A stretch of 39,078 nucleotides of DNA, from positions 1-39,078 of the forward strand of contig NZ_MUHX01000026.1 in the NCBI RefSeq assembly GCF_002007215.1. The letters are read 5' to 3'. Shown here piece by piece: positions 8,533-17,200 of this stretch. The stretch comes from Pyramidobacter sp. C12-8. GTDB taxonomy: Bacteria > Synergistota > Synergistia > Synergistales > Dethiosulfovibrionaceae. Positions within the stretch are counted from its first letter, which is position 1. Each line of letters starts with the position of its first letter. The notes under the pieces are model-generated. The model made no database searches. It was not told the origin of the DNA and saw nothing but the letters and a program-made list of their open reading frames with translations. Both the position numbers and the translations under genes were made by a program.

Positions 8533-9596
8533 ACGAACTGGAATTGTGCGTCTGGCTGAACGGGTGCGAAGGACTTTCGGCAAACGCGCTCCAGCACGTG
8601 GATCTCTCCGACGGACCGGAAAGAATCGTTGAAAAGCTGCGCCACGGCGAAATCGTTTCTCAGCGCGGCGCCGAGAAATTGAAAAAATTGGCTCGGGAAA
8701 ACTGGCACAAAAAGGAGATCGAGCGCGCGGAAAACGCTGGTATTTTTTTAATTTCATGGTACAGTAATGAGAGATACCCGTTTCGTTTGCGCGACATCGC
8801 CGAACCGCCGCTGGTGCTTTACGCAAAAGGGAATTTGCCGGATTTCGAGTCGGCGTATTCAGTCGTAGGAACGCGTCGCTGCACCCCTTACGGGTTCAAA
8901 GTCGCCGCCCTGATCGGCAGCGCGCTGTCGCGCGCGGGAATGACCGTCGTCAGCGGCGGGGCGCGCGGCATCGACGGCGCCGCTCACGGCGGCGCGCTGG
9001 AAAACGACGGGACGACCGTGGCCGTTTTGGGCACGGGCGTGGATGTCGTCTGGCCGCCGGAACACGACGAGCTTTTCGACAATATCCTGCGCCGCGGCGC
9101 GCTGCTCAGCGAATACCCTCTGGGCACTGTGGGGCGCGCCTGGCGTTTTCCCCGCCGCAACCGCATCATCGCGGGGCTGTCGAAAGCGTTGATCGTTGTG
9201 GAATCGCCGCTCAAAGGCGGCGCGATGATCACGGCGCGGCTGGCCATGGAAATGGGGCGCGACGTGTGGGCGGTGCCGGGGCGGATCGACGAACGGGTCT
9301 GCGAGGGCAGCAATCGCTTGATCCTCGACGGCGCTTCGCCGTTGGTCAATGTGGCGGATTTCGTCGATCATGTCAGCCATTTCGGGCAGCTCGATCTGTT
9401 TGCTCCACTGGAACTCGGCGACGATGAACGGCGGGTTCTGGACTGTCTTGCCGATCAGGGGGACCTGACGCTGGATCAGATCTCAAAGAGAACCGGTATT
9501 GCCGCGGTAGAATTGATGCGCTTGATTTCGGGACTTCAGGTTCAGTCGCTTATTTATACTTCAGGGGGCGGACGCTGGAGAGCGGTTCCACATTAG
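8529..9596 (+). CDS. dprA: DprA/Smf DNA-processing protein
   Basis: 355 residues. A helical N-terminal domain (about 1-70) leads to the Rossmann-like DprA core with VVGTR (112-116), SGGARGID (142-149), the PRRNRIIAGLS motif, and KGGAMITARLAMEMGR. A C-terminal winged-helix domain (about 300-355) ends the protein. DprA loads RecA onto single-stranded DNA entering the cell and protects it. With comM directly upstream in a four-base overlap this forms a transformation/recombination pair, although no uptake genes lie in the window. In Bacillus, smf is followed by topA; here two PEP-synthase genes and a short gene intervene. Confidence 0.95.
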   Translation: MNELELCVWLNGCEGLSANALQHVDLSDGPERIVEKLRHGEIVSQRGAEKLKKLARENWHKKEIERAENAGIFLISWYSNERYPFRLRDIAEPPLVLYAKGNLPDFESAYSVVGTRRCTPYGFKVAALIGSALSRAGMTVVSGGARGIDGAAHGGALENDGTTVAVLGTGVDVVWPPEHDELFDNILRRGALLSEYPLGTVGRAWRFPRRNRIIAGLSKALIVVESPLKGGAMITARLAMEMGRDVWAVPGRIDERVCEGSNRLILDGASPLVNVADFVDHVSHFGQLDLFAPLELGDDERRVLDCLADQGDLTLDQISKRTGIAAVELMRLISGLQVQSLIYTSGGGRWRAVPH

Positions 9597-9614
9597 AAAG
9601 CCGAGGGAAGACCG

Positions 9615-10496
9615 ATGAGTACGGACAGTTACGAACTTTTCTCTTCTGAAGCCGAACAAAACGGTGTGAAGCTGGAGATCTTCATCGTTTCCGATTTTAC
9701 GGGCGAAACCGCCGAAAGCGTGACGCGCGCCGCGCTGCGCCAGTTCGATGAGGCGCGGCACGTCGTGGCGCTGCATCGTTTCCGCACGGTTGATACGATC
9801 GACAAGCTGATCAACATCTGCTGGCAGGCGAAGGAAAACAAGGCGATCATCGTCTGCACTCTGGTGGCGCAGTCGGTGCGCGAGGCCCTGATGCGTTACG
9901 CGGGGGAGATGGGCCTGAAGGTCATCGACCTGATCGGTCCGACGCTGGATACGATCTCGGCACGGCTGGGAATTCCTCCCAAGGGGACGCCGGGGTCGCA
10001 GCACAAGCTTGACGAAGCCTATTTCCGCCGCGTCAAGGCCCTCGAGTTTTCGAGCACCTGCGACGACGGCGCCAACCCCAACCTCCTGCCGGAGGCCGAA
10101 CTGGTCATCGTGGGCGTTTCGCGGACCTGCAAGACGCCTCTGTCGATGTATTTGGCCAACAAAGGCATCCGCACCGCCAATGTCCCGCTCGTCCCGGAAC
10201 TGGCGCCGCCGGATGAGCTTTTCACTCTGCCGCACGGCCGCATCATCGGCCTGATCATCCAGCCCGAAGCGCTGCGCAAGATTCGCCGGGAACGGCTGCA
10301 AATCATCGGTCTCGATCCCGATAAAGCTTTTTACGCCCAAGAAGGACGCGTCAAAGCCGAGCTCGATTACGCGCGCCGTATTATGGAGCGCCTGCAGATC
10401 AAAGCGATCGACGTGACGGGCCGCGCCTTGGAGGAGACGGCTCAGGTCGTTCTGGACTATCTTCGTGAGCAGGGGTGCCCCGCTCTGCTGGGGTGA
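9615..10496 (+). CDS. ppsR: PEP synthase regulatory protein (bifunctional kinase/pyrophosphorylase, DUF299)
   Basis: 293 residues, a typical length. It carries the unusual P-loop GVSRTCKTP (167-175) of the family, preceded by a conserved N-terminal FIVSDFTGETAESV segment. Members switch PEP synthase or PPDK off by ADP-dependent phosphorylation of a threonine next to the catalytic histidine, and on again by phosphate-dependent removal. The partner ppsA follows 69 bases downstream, so the target is almost certainly PpsA rather than PPDK. A GAGGGA Shine-Dalgarno precedes the ATG. The target threonine in PpsA is plausibly Thr410 in GGRTCHA, two residues before His412. Confidence 0.92.
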   Translation: MSTDSYELFSSEAEQNGVKLEIFIVSDFTGETAESVTRAALRQFDEARHVVALHRFRTVDTIDKLINICWQAKENKAIIVCTLVAQSVREALMRYAGEMGLKVIDLIGPTLDTISARLGIPPKGTPGSQHKLDEAYFRRVKALEFSSTCDDGANPNLLPEAELVIVGVSRTCKTPLSMYLANKGIRTANVPLVPELAPPDELFTLPHGRIIGLIIQPEALRKIRRERLQIIGLDPDKAFYAQEGRVKAELDYARRIMERLQIKAIDVTGRALEETAQVVLDYLREQGCPALLG

Positions 10497-10565
10497 TGGG
10501 CTCTCATCAGGCGGGATACACCCGGTTTCAAGCAATAAATATCTTAATTTTTGGAGGCTGCGCCG

Positions 10566-12944
10566 ATGGAAAACTACAATGCAATTAAGTGGTTTGAAGA
10601 GATACGCAAAGATGATATTCCTGTTGTGGGCGGCAAGGGGGCTAACCTGGGCGAGCTGACCTCGACCGGCGCTCCCGTTCCTCCCGGATTCTGCGTGATT
10701 GCCGAAACCTATGCGCGTTTTATCAAGGAGAACGGCCTGAACGCGCAGATCTCGGACCTTCTCAAGGACCTGGATTTTGAAGATACGGCGGCGCTCCAGC
10801 AGAGGACGGAAACGATCCGGGCTCTGATCCAGAAAGCGCCGATTCCCGCTTCCATCGAAAAGCAGATCGTCGAAGCCTACGAAAAACTGGCGGATAAGGT
10901 GGGGCTGAAAGATCCCGACGTCGCCGTCAGAAGCTCCGCCACCGCGGAAGACCTGCCCGACGCCTCGTTCGCCGGGCAGCAGGACACCTACCTCCACGTG
11001 ATCGGGGCCCCGTCGGTCGTGGATCATGTGAGGCAATGCTGGGCTTCGCTCTGGACGGCTCGCGCGACGTATTACCGCCAGAAGCAGAATTACGATCATT
11101 TCAGCGTTTCGCTGTGCGCCGTCGTGCAGAAGATGGTGGCCAGCGAAAAATCCGGCGTGATGTTCACCGCCAACCCCATCACGAACGAGCGCGGCCAGCT
11201 GATGATCAACGCCAGCTGGGGGCTGGGCGAAGCGGTCGTGTCGGGGGCGGTCTCGCCCGACGAGTTCATTCTCGACAAGGAGACGCTTACCGAGCTGGAC
11301 GTCACCATCGCCGACAAAAAGATCATGATCGTCGACAAGGAAAAGGCCGGCGGCACCGCCACCGTGAACGTCGCCGATTATCTGGGACCGGCCGCGGTCA
11401 GCTCCCGCTGCATGAGCGTCGAAGAAGTCCGACGCTTGGCCGAGGCCGGCAAGGCCATCGAGGCGCATTACGGCGTTCCCATGGACATCGAATGGGGACA
11501 GGACAGGGACACGAAAAAACTCTACATCCTTCAGGCTCGTCCGGTCACGACCCTGAAAGCGGAACCCGCCAAAAAGGAGAACACGATCATGGATCAGAAA
11601 ACTCTAACGGTGCTTGTGCGCGGACTGGCGGCCTCGCCCGGAATCGCCCACGGGCGTGTGGTGCGCATCGATTCGCTTCAGGAGATCGCCCGCGTCAAGG
11701 ACGGCGACGTGCTGGTGACGGGCATGACCAATCCCGACATGGTCCCGGCCATGAAAAAAGCCTGCGCGGTCGTCACCGACGAGGGCGGACGCACCTGTCA
11801 CGCGGCCATCGTTTCCCGCGAACTGGGGATCCCCTGCATCGTCGGCAGCAAAAACGGCACCGAAGTCCTGACGGAAGGCATGGAGATCACCGTCGACGCC
11901 ACCCGCGGCGTCGTCTACCGCGGCAATGTCAACCTCTCTTCGGATCAGGACATTCATTCGCCCGTCGCCGAGGGCGCGGCCGCGAAACAGTCGGCGGCAG
12001 TCCTTGCGGAGGCCGCTCCGATCACGGGCACGAAGATCTACATGAACCTGGGCGACGCTTCGATCATCGGCAAATACAGCCGCCTGCCGTTCGACGGCAT
12101 CGGCCTGATGCGCACCGAGTTCATCTTCTCGCATATCGGCGTGCATCCCATGTATTTGCTGCGCACGGGGCGCGGCGAAGTGCTGATCAACGACATGAGC
12201 GAGGCCATCACGACCGTGGCGCAGGCCATTTATCCCCGGCCTCTGGTCGTGCGCATGAGCGACTTCCGCACCAACGAGTTCCGCGGGCTCGAGGGCGGCG
12301 AAGTGGAACCGGAAGAGAACAACCCCATGATCGGCTGGCGCGGCGTCTCCCGTTATATCTCGCCGGCCTACGAAGAAGGGTTCCGCCTCGAGTGCAAGGC
12401 CATCAAGAAAGTTCGCGACGAGTTCGGCCTGATCAACGTCTGGGTCATGCTTCCCTTTGTGCGCACGACGTGGGAAGTGGCCCGCGTGAAGGAGATCATG
12501 GCTTCCGAAGGTTTGATCCAGAATAAATCCTTCAAGATCTGGATCATGGCCGAAGTGCCGGCGGTCGTCTTCCAGGCGGAAGAGTTCGCCCGGCTGGTCG
12601 ACGGTTTCAGCATCGGCAGCAACGACCTGACTCAGCTGGTCATGGGCGTCGACCGCGATTCCGGCATCCTCAACAACATGGGCTACTTCGACGAACGCGA
12701 TCCTTCCGTGAAAAATGCGATCAAGACGCTGATCCATGCGGCGCACAAACAGGGAATCACGTGCTCGATCTGCGGTCAGGGGCCGTCGCTCTATCCCGAC
12801 TTCGCCGAGTTCCTGGTGCGCGAAGGCATCGACAGCATGAGCGTGAATCCCGACACGGTCGCCTACACGCGGCGGCTCGTCGCGGGCGTGGAGCAGAGAA
12901 TGATCCTGGGCGGCATGAGAAAACTGATGGGACAGGAGCTTTAG
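10566..12944 (+). CDS. ppsA: Phosphoenolpyruvate synthase (pyruvate, water dikinase)
   Basis: 792 residues, the same length as the E. coli enzyme. An N-terminal ATP-grasp domain (about 1-340) has VRSSATAEDLPDASFAGQQ. The swivelling phosphohistidine domain has GGRTCHAAIVSRELG with catalytic His412. A C-terminal PEP/pyruvate barrel has SIGSNDLTQLVMGVDRD and a cysteine in CSICGQGPS. It makes PEP from pyruvate, ATP and water, the gluconeogenic entry for a cell living on amino or organic acids. GGAGG at 10553-10557 lies eight bases before the ATG. A terminator follows the stop within 20 bases, so ppsR-ppsA probably ends a transcript. Confidence 0.97.
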   Translation: MENYNAIKWFEEIRKDDIPVVGGKGANLGELTSTGAPVPPGFCVIAETYARFIKENGLNAQISDLLKDLDFEDTAALQQRTETIRALIQKAPIPASIEKQIVEAYEKLADKVGLKDPDVAVRSSATAEDLPDASFAGQQDTYLHVIGAPSVVDHVRQCWASLWTARATYYRQKQNYDHFSVSLCAVVQKMVASEKSGVMFTANPITNERGQLMINASWGLGEAVVSGAVSPDEFILDKETLTELDVTIADKKIMIVDKEKAGGTATVNVADYLGPAAVSSRCMSVEEVRRLAEAGKAIEAHYGVPMDIEWGQDRDTKKLYILQARPVTTLKAEPAKKENTIMDQKTLTVLVRGLAASPGIAHGRVVRIDSLQEIARVKDGDVLVTGMTNPDMVPAMKKACAVVTDEGGRTCHAAIVSRELGIPCIVGSKNGTEVLTEGMEITVDATRGVVYRGNVNLSSDQDIHSPVAEGAAAKQSAAVLAEAAPITGTKIYMNLGDASIIGKYSRLPFDGIGLMRTEFIFSHIGVHPMYLLRTGRGEVLINDMSEAITTVAQAIYPRPLVVRMSDFRTNEFRGLEGGEVEPEENNPMIGWRGVSRYISPAYEEGFRLECKAIKKVRDEFGLINVWVMLPFVRTTWEVARVKEIMASEGLIQNKSFKIWIMAEVPAVVFQAEEFARLVDGFSIGSNDLTQLVMGVDRDSGILNNMGYFDERDPSVKNAIKTLIHAAHKQGITCSICGQGPSLYPDFAEFLVREGIDSMSVNPDTVAYTRRLVAGVEQRMILGGMRKLMGQEL

Positions 12945-12960
12945 CTTTTCACGACAAACG

Positions 12961-12996
12961 AAAAGGAGCCGGAGGTTTTTGCCTTCGGCTCCTTTT
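12961..12996 (+). terminator. Rho-independent terminator after ppsA
   Basis: Inverted repeat AAAGGAGCCG... / ...CGGCTCCTTT with one internal mismatch, a short T-rich loop and a T-run at 2993-2996 of the 12-kb line (12993-12996). It lies 16 bases after the ppsA stop and just before a strong promoter. Confidence 0.85.
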
Positions 12997-13002
12997 ACAA
13001 AT

Positions 13003-13030
13003 TTGACAATTGGAAATTGGACGCTAAAAT
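13003..13030 (+). promoter_or_regulatory. Sigma-70-type promoter for the smg-like/topA unit
   Basis: TTGACA at 13003-13008 and TAAAAT at 13025-13030, spaced 16 bases, directly after the ppsA terminator. This is among the best promoter matches in the window and would start a transcript covering the Smg-like gene, topA and trmFO. Confidence 0.75.
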
Positions 13031-13091
13031 GTCCGACAGTCATCAAGCGTTTTTTCGGATTTTTAAGATCGAGGAGAAAGGATGTGCCTGC

Positions 13092-13361
13092 ATGATACGA
13101 GTTTTGAGTCCCGCAGAACAGTCCTGCCTGACTGTGGACGCGCAGGCTTTGATCTATCGATATCGAACCCAGAAGTGGCTTACGCAGAAGCAGTTCGAGG
13201 ATCTGATCACCGAAGTTGTCGCGATCTCCAGGATGCGCGGTTTGCCCGGCGATGCCGAATTGGTTGCCGCCGTGCTCCGCAGTATGGGCGAGGCCGATAC
13301 TGCGGCAGGGTTTTGGGAAGTATCGCTTCAAAAACAGGAATCAGACCATCTCTTCAGTTGA
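13092..13361 (+). CDS. Short Smg/DUF494-like protein (C-terminal half only)
   Basis: 89 residues. Recalled by eye, it lines up with the C-terminal half of E. coli Smg: the R-[VI]-x-x-P-x-E start, a conserved Leu, then a helical stretch with an E-x-x-I-x-x-V pattern. The first half of DUF494 is absent, and there is no room upstream for it in this frame without crossing the promoter. Context agrees: smg often lies between dprA and topA, and here the gene directly precedes topA. The ATG at 13092 is chosen because the AAAGGA site at 13078-13082 is nine bases upstream; an ATG at 13083 opens a different frame that overlaps topA. Function unknown; DUF494 proteins are poorly understood. Confidence 0.6.
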   Translation: MIRVLSPAEQSCLTVDAQALIYRYRTQKWLTQKQFEDLITEVVAISRMRGLPGDAELVAAVLRSMGEADTAAGFWEVSLQKQESDHLFS

Positions 13362-13385
13362 AAACATCATTGGAAGGAGAGCATC

Positions 13386-15686
13386 ATGGCTCCGACAGCA
13401 AAAACTCGAAAGACGGCCGCGAAAACGGTCTCGAAAAGAAAAACGGGCGCCGCGGCGACGAAAAGCGCGGTGGCTTCCGGAAAGAAGACGACGGCCGGCG
13501 CTTCTGCAAGCTCCGCATCAGCAAGGAAAAAAACGACGAAGCCCGCCGGAAAAACGTCGGGAGAAGCGAAGAAGGCCGTGCCGCCCCGGAGCGGCAAGAC
13601 GTTAGTGGTCGTCGAGTCGCCGACGAAAGCGAAGACGCTGACGAAGATTTTAGGCTCCGGCTACGTCGTCAAAGCCAGCGTCGGCCATATCGTCGACCTG
13701 CCCAAGAGCCGCCTGGCGATCGACATCGAAAACGGTTTCAAACCGGAATACATTCTCGTGAAGGGCAAGGCTCCCGTAAAAAAAGAGCTGCAGACCGCGG
13801 CGGCCGCGGCCAAGAAAGTTCTTCTCGCCGCCGACCCCGACCGCGAAGGAGAGGCGATCGCCTGGCACGTCGCCGGGCTGCTCGGCGTCGATCCCGCCGA
13901 CGACTGCCGGGTGCGCTTTCACGAGATCACGGCCGAGGCCGTTAGAAGCGCCGTGAAGGAACCGACTCCCATCGACATGGACCGCGTCGACGCGCAGCAG
14001 GCGCGGCGCGTGCTTGACCGCCTGGTGGGCTACACGCTGAGCCCGCTTCTTTGGAAGAAGATCCGCCGCGGACTTTCGGCCGGGCGGGTGCAGTCGGTCG
14101 CTCTGGCGATCCTCTGCGAGCGCGAGCAGGAAATCGAAAATTTCGTGCCTCAGGATTACTGGAATGTCTTCGTCGACGCGACAGCCGACGACGGACGCGC
14201 CTACAGGCTGCGCGTCGAAAGGGAGAGCGGGCGCAGCCTGCTTTCCGACGGCAAAACTCTGGCGATCGACACGCCCGCCAAAGTCCGCGATATCGAAAAG
14301 ACGCTGAAGGAGAAACCTTTGGTCGTCGCGAGTTTCACGGCGAAGAAAAACGCGCGGAAACAGCCGGCCCCGTTCAAAACCAGCACGATGCAGCAGATCG
14401 CCGCAAGCCGGCTGGGATTTTCCCCGCGGCGCACCATGGGGATCGCCCAGAGTCTCTTCGAAGGCGTCGCCATCCCCGGACACGGCACGGTCGGCCTGAT
14501 CACCTACATGAGGACCGACAGCCTGCGCATGGCGCCGGAAGCGCTGAACCAGGCGCGAAAAGCGATCGAAGGGCGCTGGGGCAAAAAATATCTTCCGGCG
14601 AAAGCCGTCGTTTATCAGGCTGGCGCCAACGCCCAGGACGCCCACGAAGCCATACGCCCCACGGACTTCACCCTGACGCCCGAATCGCTCAGAGAATCTC
14701 TGACGGCGGAACAGTACCGGCTCTACGACCTGATCTGGCGGCGCAGCGTCGCCTCGCAGATGGCGCCCGCCGTCGTCGACTCCGCGACGCTTGACTGCGA
14801 GTGCGGGAAATACGGACTGCGCGCCCAGGGCGCCGCCGTCAGTTTCGACGGCTGGGGCGCCGTTTGGGATCTTGACGTCAAGGATGCCATGATACAGAAG
14901 GCGCAGGAAGGCGAGCTGCTGAATATCCAGAACGTCGATTCCAAAAAGGAGCAGACCAAGCCGCCGGCGCGCTTTACCGAGTCGACGCTGATCAAGACCC
15001 TTGAAGACGACGGGATCGGCCGCCCCTCCACCTACGCGACCATCGTCGAGACGCTTTACGACCGTTCCTACGTCGCGCGCGAGGAAGGCCGCAAGTTGAA
15101 GCCGAGCGAACTGGGACGGTCGGTGAACAAATTTCTGCTCGGGCATTTCGACGGAAAATCGACGTCGCCGATCGTCGATGTCGGTTTTACCTCTTCCATG
15201 GAAAGTTCCCTCGATCAGGTCGAGTCGGGAAAGAAAAACTGGGTGGAGCTGATCGGGCAGTTTTGGGAACCCTTCACTCACGCCATCGCCGAAGCCGAAA
15301 AAGCGCCGGCGGTCCCGCCTCCGCCGCCCGAGCTGACGGGCGAGACCTGTCCGCAGTGCGGCAGGCCGCTCGTGAAAAAGCAGGGGCGCTTCGGCGAATT
15401 CATCGGCTGTTCGGGATTCCCCGAATGCCATTACATCAAGCCGGTCCAGAAGGAAATCGGCGTTCCCTGCCCGAAGTGCGGAGCCGAGCACGGCGGGCAA
15501 GTCGTGCAGCGCAAAAGCAAAAAAGGGCGTACGTTCTACGGCTGCTCCCGCTATCCCGACTGCGATTACGTTTCCTGGAACAAGCCGGCGGCGGAAAAAT
15601 GCCCGCTCTGCGGCGGCCAGATGGAATATGTCGGCCGTTCGCGGACGCCCGTCTGTACGCAGTGCGGCCGCAAGGGAGAAGCCTAA
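13386..15686 (+). CDS. topA: DNA topoisomerase I
   Basis: 766 residues. The Toprim domain starts near residue 71 with KTLVVVESPTKAK (catalytic Glu77) and has the acidic DPDREGEAIAW motif. The active-site tyrosine is Tyr374 in GLITYMRTDS. Three C-terminal zinc-ribbon modules follow, of the pattern CPxCG...C...C. It relaxes negative supercoils through a 5'-phosphotyrosine link. Unusually, the first 69 residues form a Lys/Ala/Thr/Ser-rich, histone-H1-like tail not found in E. coli TopA, probably an unstructured DNA-binding extension. The start is secure: AAGGAG lies seven bases before the ATG. trmFO begins on the base after the stop. Confidence 0.96.
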   Translation: MAPTAKTRKTAAKTVSKRKTGAAATKSAVASGKKTTAGASASSASARKKTTKPAGKTSGEAKKAVPPRSGKTLVVVESPTKAKTLTKILGSGYVVKASVGHIVDLPKSRLAIDIENGFKPEYILVKGKAPVKKELQTAAAAAKKVLLAADPDREGEAIAWHVAGLLGVDPADDCRVRFHEITAEAVRSAVKEPTPIDMDRVDAQQARRVLDRLVGYTLSPLLWKKIRRGLSAGRVQSVALAILCEREQEIENFVPQDYWNVFVDATADDGRAYRLRVERESGRSLLSDGKTLAIDTPAKVRDIEKTLKEKPLVVASFTAKKNARKQPAPFKTSTMQQIAASRLGFSPRRTMGIAQSLFEGVAIPGHGTVGLITYMRTDSLRMAPEALNQARKAIEGRWGKKYLPAKAVVYQAGANAQDAHEAIRPTDFTLTPESLRESLTAEQYRLYDLIWRRSVASQMAPAVVDSATLDCECGKYGLRAQGAAVSFDGWGAVWDLDVKDAMIQKAQEGELLNIQNVDSKKEQTKPPARFTESTLIKTLEDDGIGRPSTYATIVETLYDRSYVAREEGRKLKPSELGRSVNKFLLGHFDGKSTSPIVDVGFTSSMESSLDQVESGKKNWVELIGQFWEPFTHAIAEAEKAPAVPPPPPELTGETCPQCGRPLVKKQGRFGEFIGCSGFPECHYIKPVQKEIGVPCPKCGAEHGGQVVQRKSKKGRTFYGCSRYPDCDYVSWNKPAAEKCPLCGGQMEYVGRSRTPVCTQCGRKGEA

Positions 15687-17024
15687 ATGCAGCCCGTCGT
15701 CATCGCCGGCGGCGGTCTGGCCGGTTCCGAAGCGGCCTGGCAGCTTGTGCGGCGGGGAATTCCCGTGCACATGTTCGAGATGCGGCCGGTCGTCTCGAGC
15801 CCGGCTCACCGTACCGACAAGCTGGGCGAACTGGTGTGCAGCAATTCGCTGGGCTCCGACCGCGGCGACTCCGCGGCGGGACTTCTCAAGGAAGAGCTCC
15901 GCTCCCTCGACAGCCTGATCATGAAAGCGGCCGAGGCGCATTCGGTACCTGCGGGCAAAGCGCTGGCCGTGGACCGCGAACGGTTCTCGCAGTTTGTCAC
16001 CGACGCGCTGCTGGGAAATCCTCTTTTTACGCTGACCCGCCGCGAAGTGACCGAAATTCCCGAAGGCCCCTGCATTATCGCCAGCGGGCCCTTGACGTCC
16101 CCGGCGCTGGCGTCGAAGCTTCAGGCGCTGTTCGGGCAGGATTATCTCTATTTTTACGACGCCGTCGCCCCGGTGATCGAGCTGGAATCGGTCGACATGT
16201 CCGTGGCGTACCGCAAAGACCGCTATGCCGACGACGAGGGCGGCGATTACATCAACTGCCCGATGGACGAACGGCAGTATCAGACGTTTTACGAGGCCCT
16301 GATCGCGGCCGAAAGGGCCCCGCTGCACGATTTCGAAGGAAAGGCGGAATACTTCGAAGGCTGCATGCCGGTCGAAGTCATCGCCTCGCGCGGGCGCGAC
16401 ACGCTTCGTTTCGGCCCGCTGCGCCCCGTCGGGCTGAACGATCCCCGCACGGGGAAGCGCCCCTACGCCGTCGTGCAGATCCGGCAGGACAACGCCGAAG
16501 CCACGCTTTACAACCTTGTCGGTTTTCAGACTAATTTGCGCTGGGGAGAGCAGCAAAGAGTTTTTCGCCTGATCCCCGGGCTCGAACATGCCGAGTTCGT
16601 GCGAATGGGCGTCATGCACCGCAATATCTACGTCGACGCGCCGCGCTGCCTCGACGGCTGCCTGCGGCCTCGGGGAATGGATTCCCTTTTTCTGGCGGGA
16701 CAGATGACCGGCGTGGAAGGCTACGTGGAAAGCACGGCGATGGGAGCCGTCGCCGCGCTGGGCGTTTTCGCCTGCCTGAACGGGCTGCCTCAGCTTCGCT
16801 GGCCGGCGGAAAGCGCCATCGGCGCGCTGCTTTTCAGATTGCAGGACGCCACCAATCCCCGTTTCGCTCCGACGAACGCGAATATGGGGATTTTTCCGCC
16901 TCTGGACGAAAAAATCAAAAGCCGTCGCGAACGCCATGAGAAAATTTTAAGCCGCGGACGCCTGAGATTCTTACAATTTAAGGCAAATAACGCATTGTTC
17001 TTTTCTGAACCAGGCAAAGAGTGA
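15687..17024 (+). CDS. trmFO: TrmFO, folate-dependent tRNA m5U54 methyltransferase
   Basis: 445 residues. N-terminal FAD-binding motif VVIAGGGLAGSEAAWQL, then the TrmFO-specific KLGELVCSNSLGSD region with the conserved cysteine, and a C-terminal GYVESTAMG segment. The enzyme uses methylenetetrahydrofolate and FADH2 to methylate U54 in the T-loop of tRNAs. It follows topA without a gap, the topA-gid order of Bacillus, and is the last gene before a 176-base gap that carries a new promoter. TrmFO instead of the SAM-dependent TrmA is typical of Firmicutes and many anaerobes. Confidence 0.96.
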   Translation: MQPVVIAGGGLAGSEAAWQLVRRGIPVHMFEMRPVVSSPAHRTDKLGELVCSNSLGSDRGDSAAGLLKEELRSLDSLIMKAAEAHSVPAGKALAVDRERFSQFVTDALLGNPLFTLTRREVTEIPEGPCIIASGPLTSPALASKLQALFGQDYLYFYDAVAPVIELESVDMSVAYRKDRYADDEGGDYINCPMDERQYQTFYEALIAAERAPLHDFEGKAEYFEGCMPVEVIASRGRDTLRFGPLRPVGLNDPRTGKRPYAVVQIRQDNAEATLYNLVGFQTNLRWGEQQRVFRLIPGLEHAEFVRMGVMHRNIYVDAPRCLDGCLRPRGMDSLFLAGQMTGVEGYVESTAMGAVAALGVFACLNGLPQLRWPAESAIGALLFRLQDATNPRFAPTNANMGIFPPLDEKIKSRRERHEKILSRGRLRFLQFKANNALFFSEPGKE

Positions 17025-17140
17025 CTTCTTGAGTGAAAAAGAAGATTGGAAATAATTTTATTTGTGTGAAATGTACTATTGTCGAAGATTTTTGGACAGA
17101 ACAAAGATTTCCCAAAATTAGTGATTTTTATGTGAATTCA

Positions 17141-17149
17141 TGTTATGAT
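17141..17149 (+). promoter_or_regulatory. Extended -10 promoter upstream of xerC
   Basis: TGTTATGAT, an extended -10 (TG-N-TATGAT), lies about 50 bases before xerC in an AT-rich gap. No good -35 is visible, as is common for extended -10 promoters. A second AT-rich block (TATAAAAT, 17178-17185) is nearer the gene but has no -35 at a suitable distance. Confidence 0.4.
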
Positions 17150-17200
17150 TTGACCGGCAGCGATATGAAACGGTTCGTATAAAATAGAGGAGGAACGCCA

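Noticed and set aside
9561-13331. Large minus-strand frames (635 and 575 codons) opposite ppsR and ppsA
   Set aside because: Both overlap complete, motif-rich plus-strand genes and lack plausible starts or domains.
13082-13945. Alternative 287-codon frame across the Smg-like gene and the start of topA
   Set aside because: It overlaps both, is Arg/Lys-rich and has no motif; the overlapping frames have good ribosome sites and known families.
13650-16937. Very long minus-strand open frame (1095 codons) opposite topA and trmFO
   Set aside because: It mirrors two highly conserved genes, has no recognisable motif and no ribosome site. Long antisense frames are common in GC-rich codon usage.
17150-17185. 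TTGACC and TATAAA as the xerC promoter
   Set aside because: Spacing is 22-24 bases; the extended -10 at 17141 is a better candidate.
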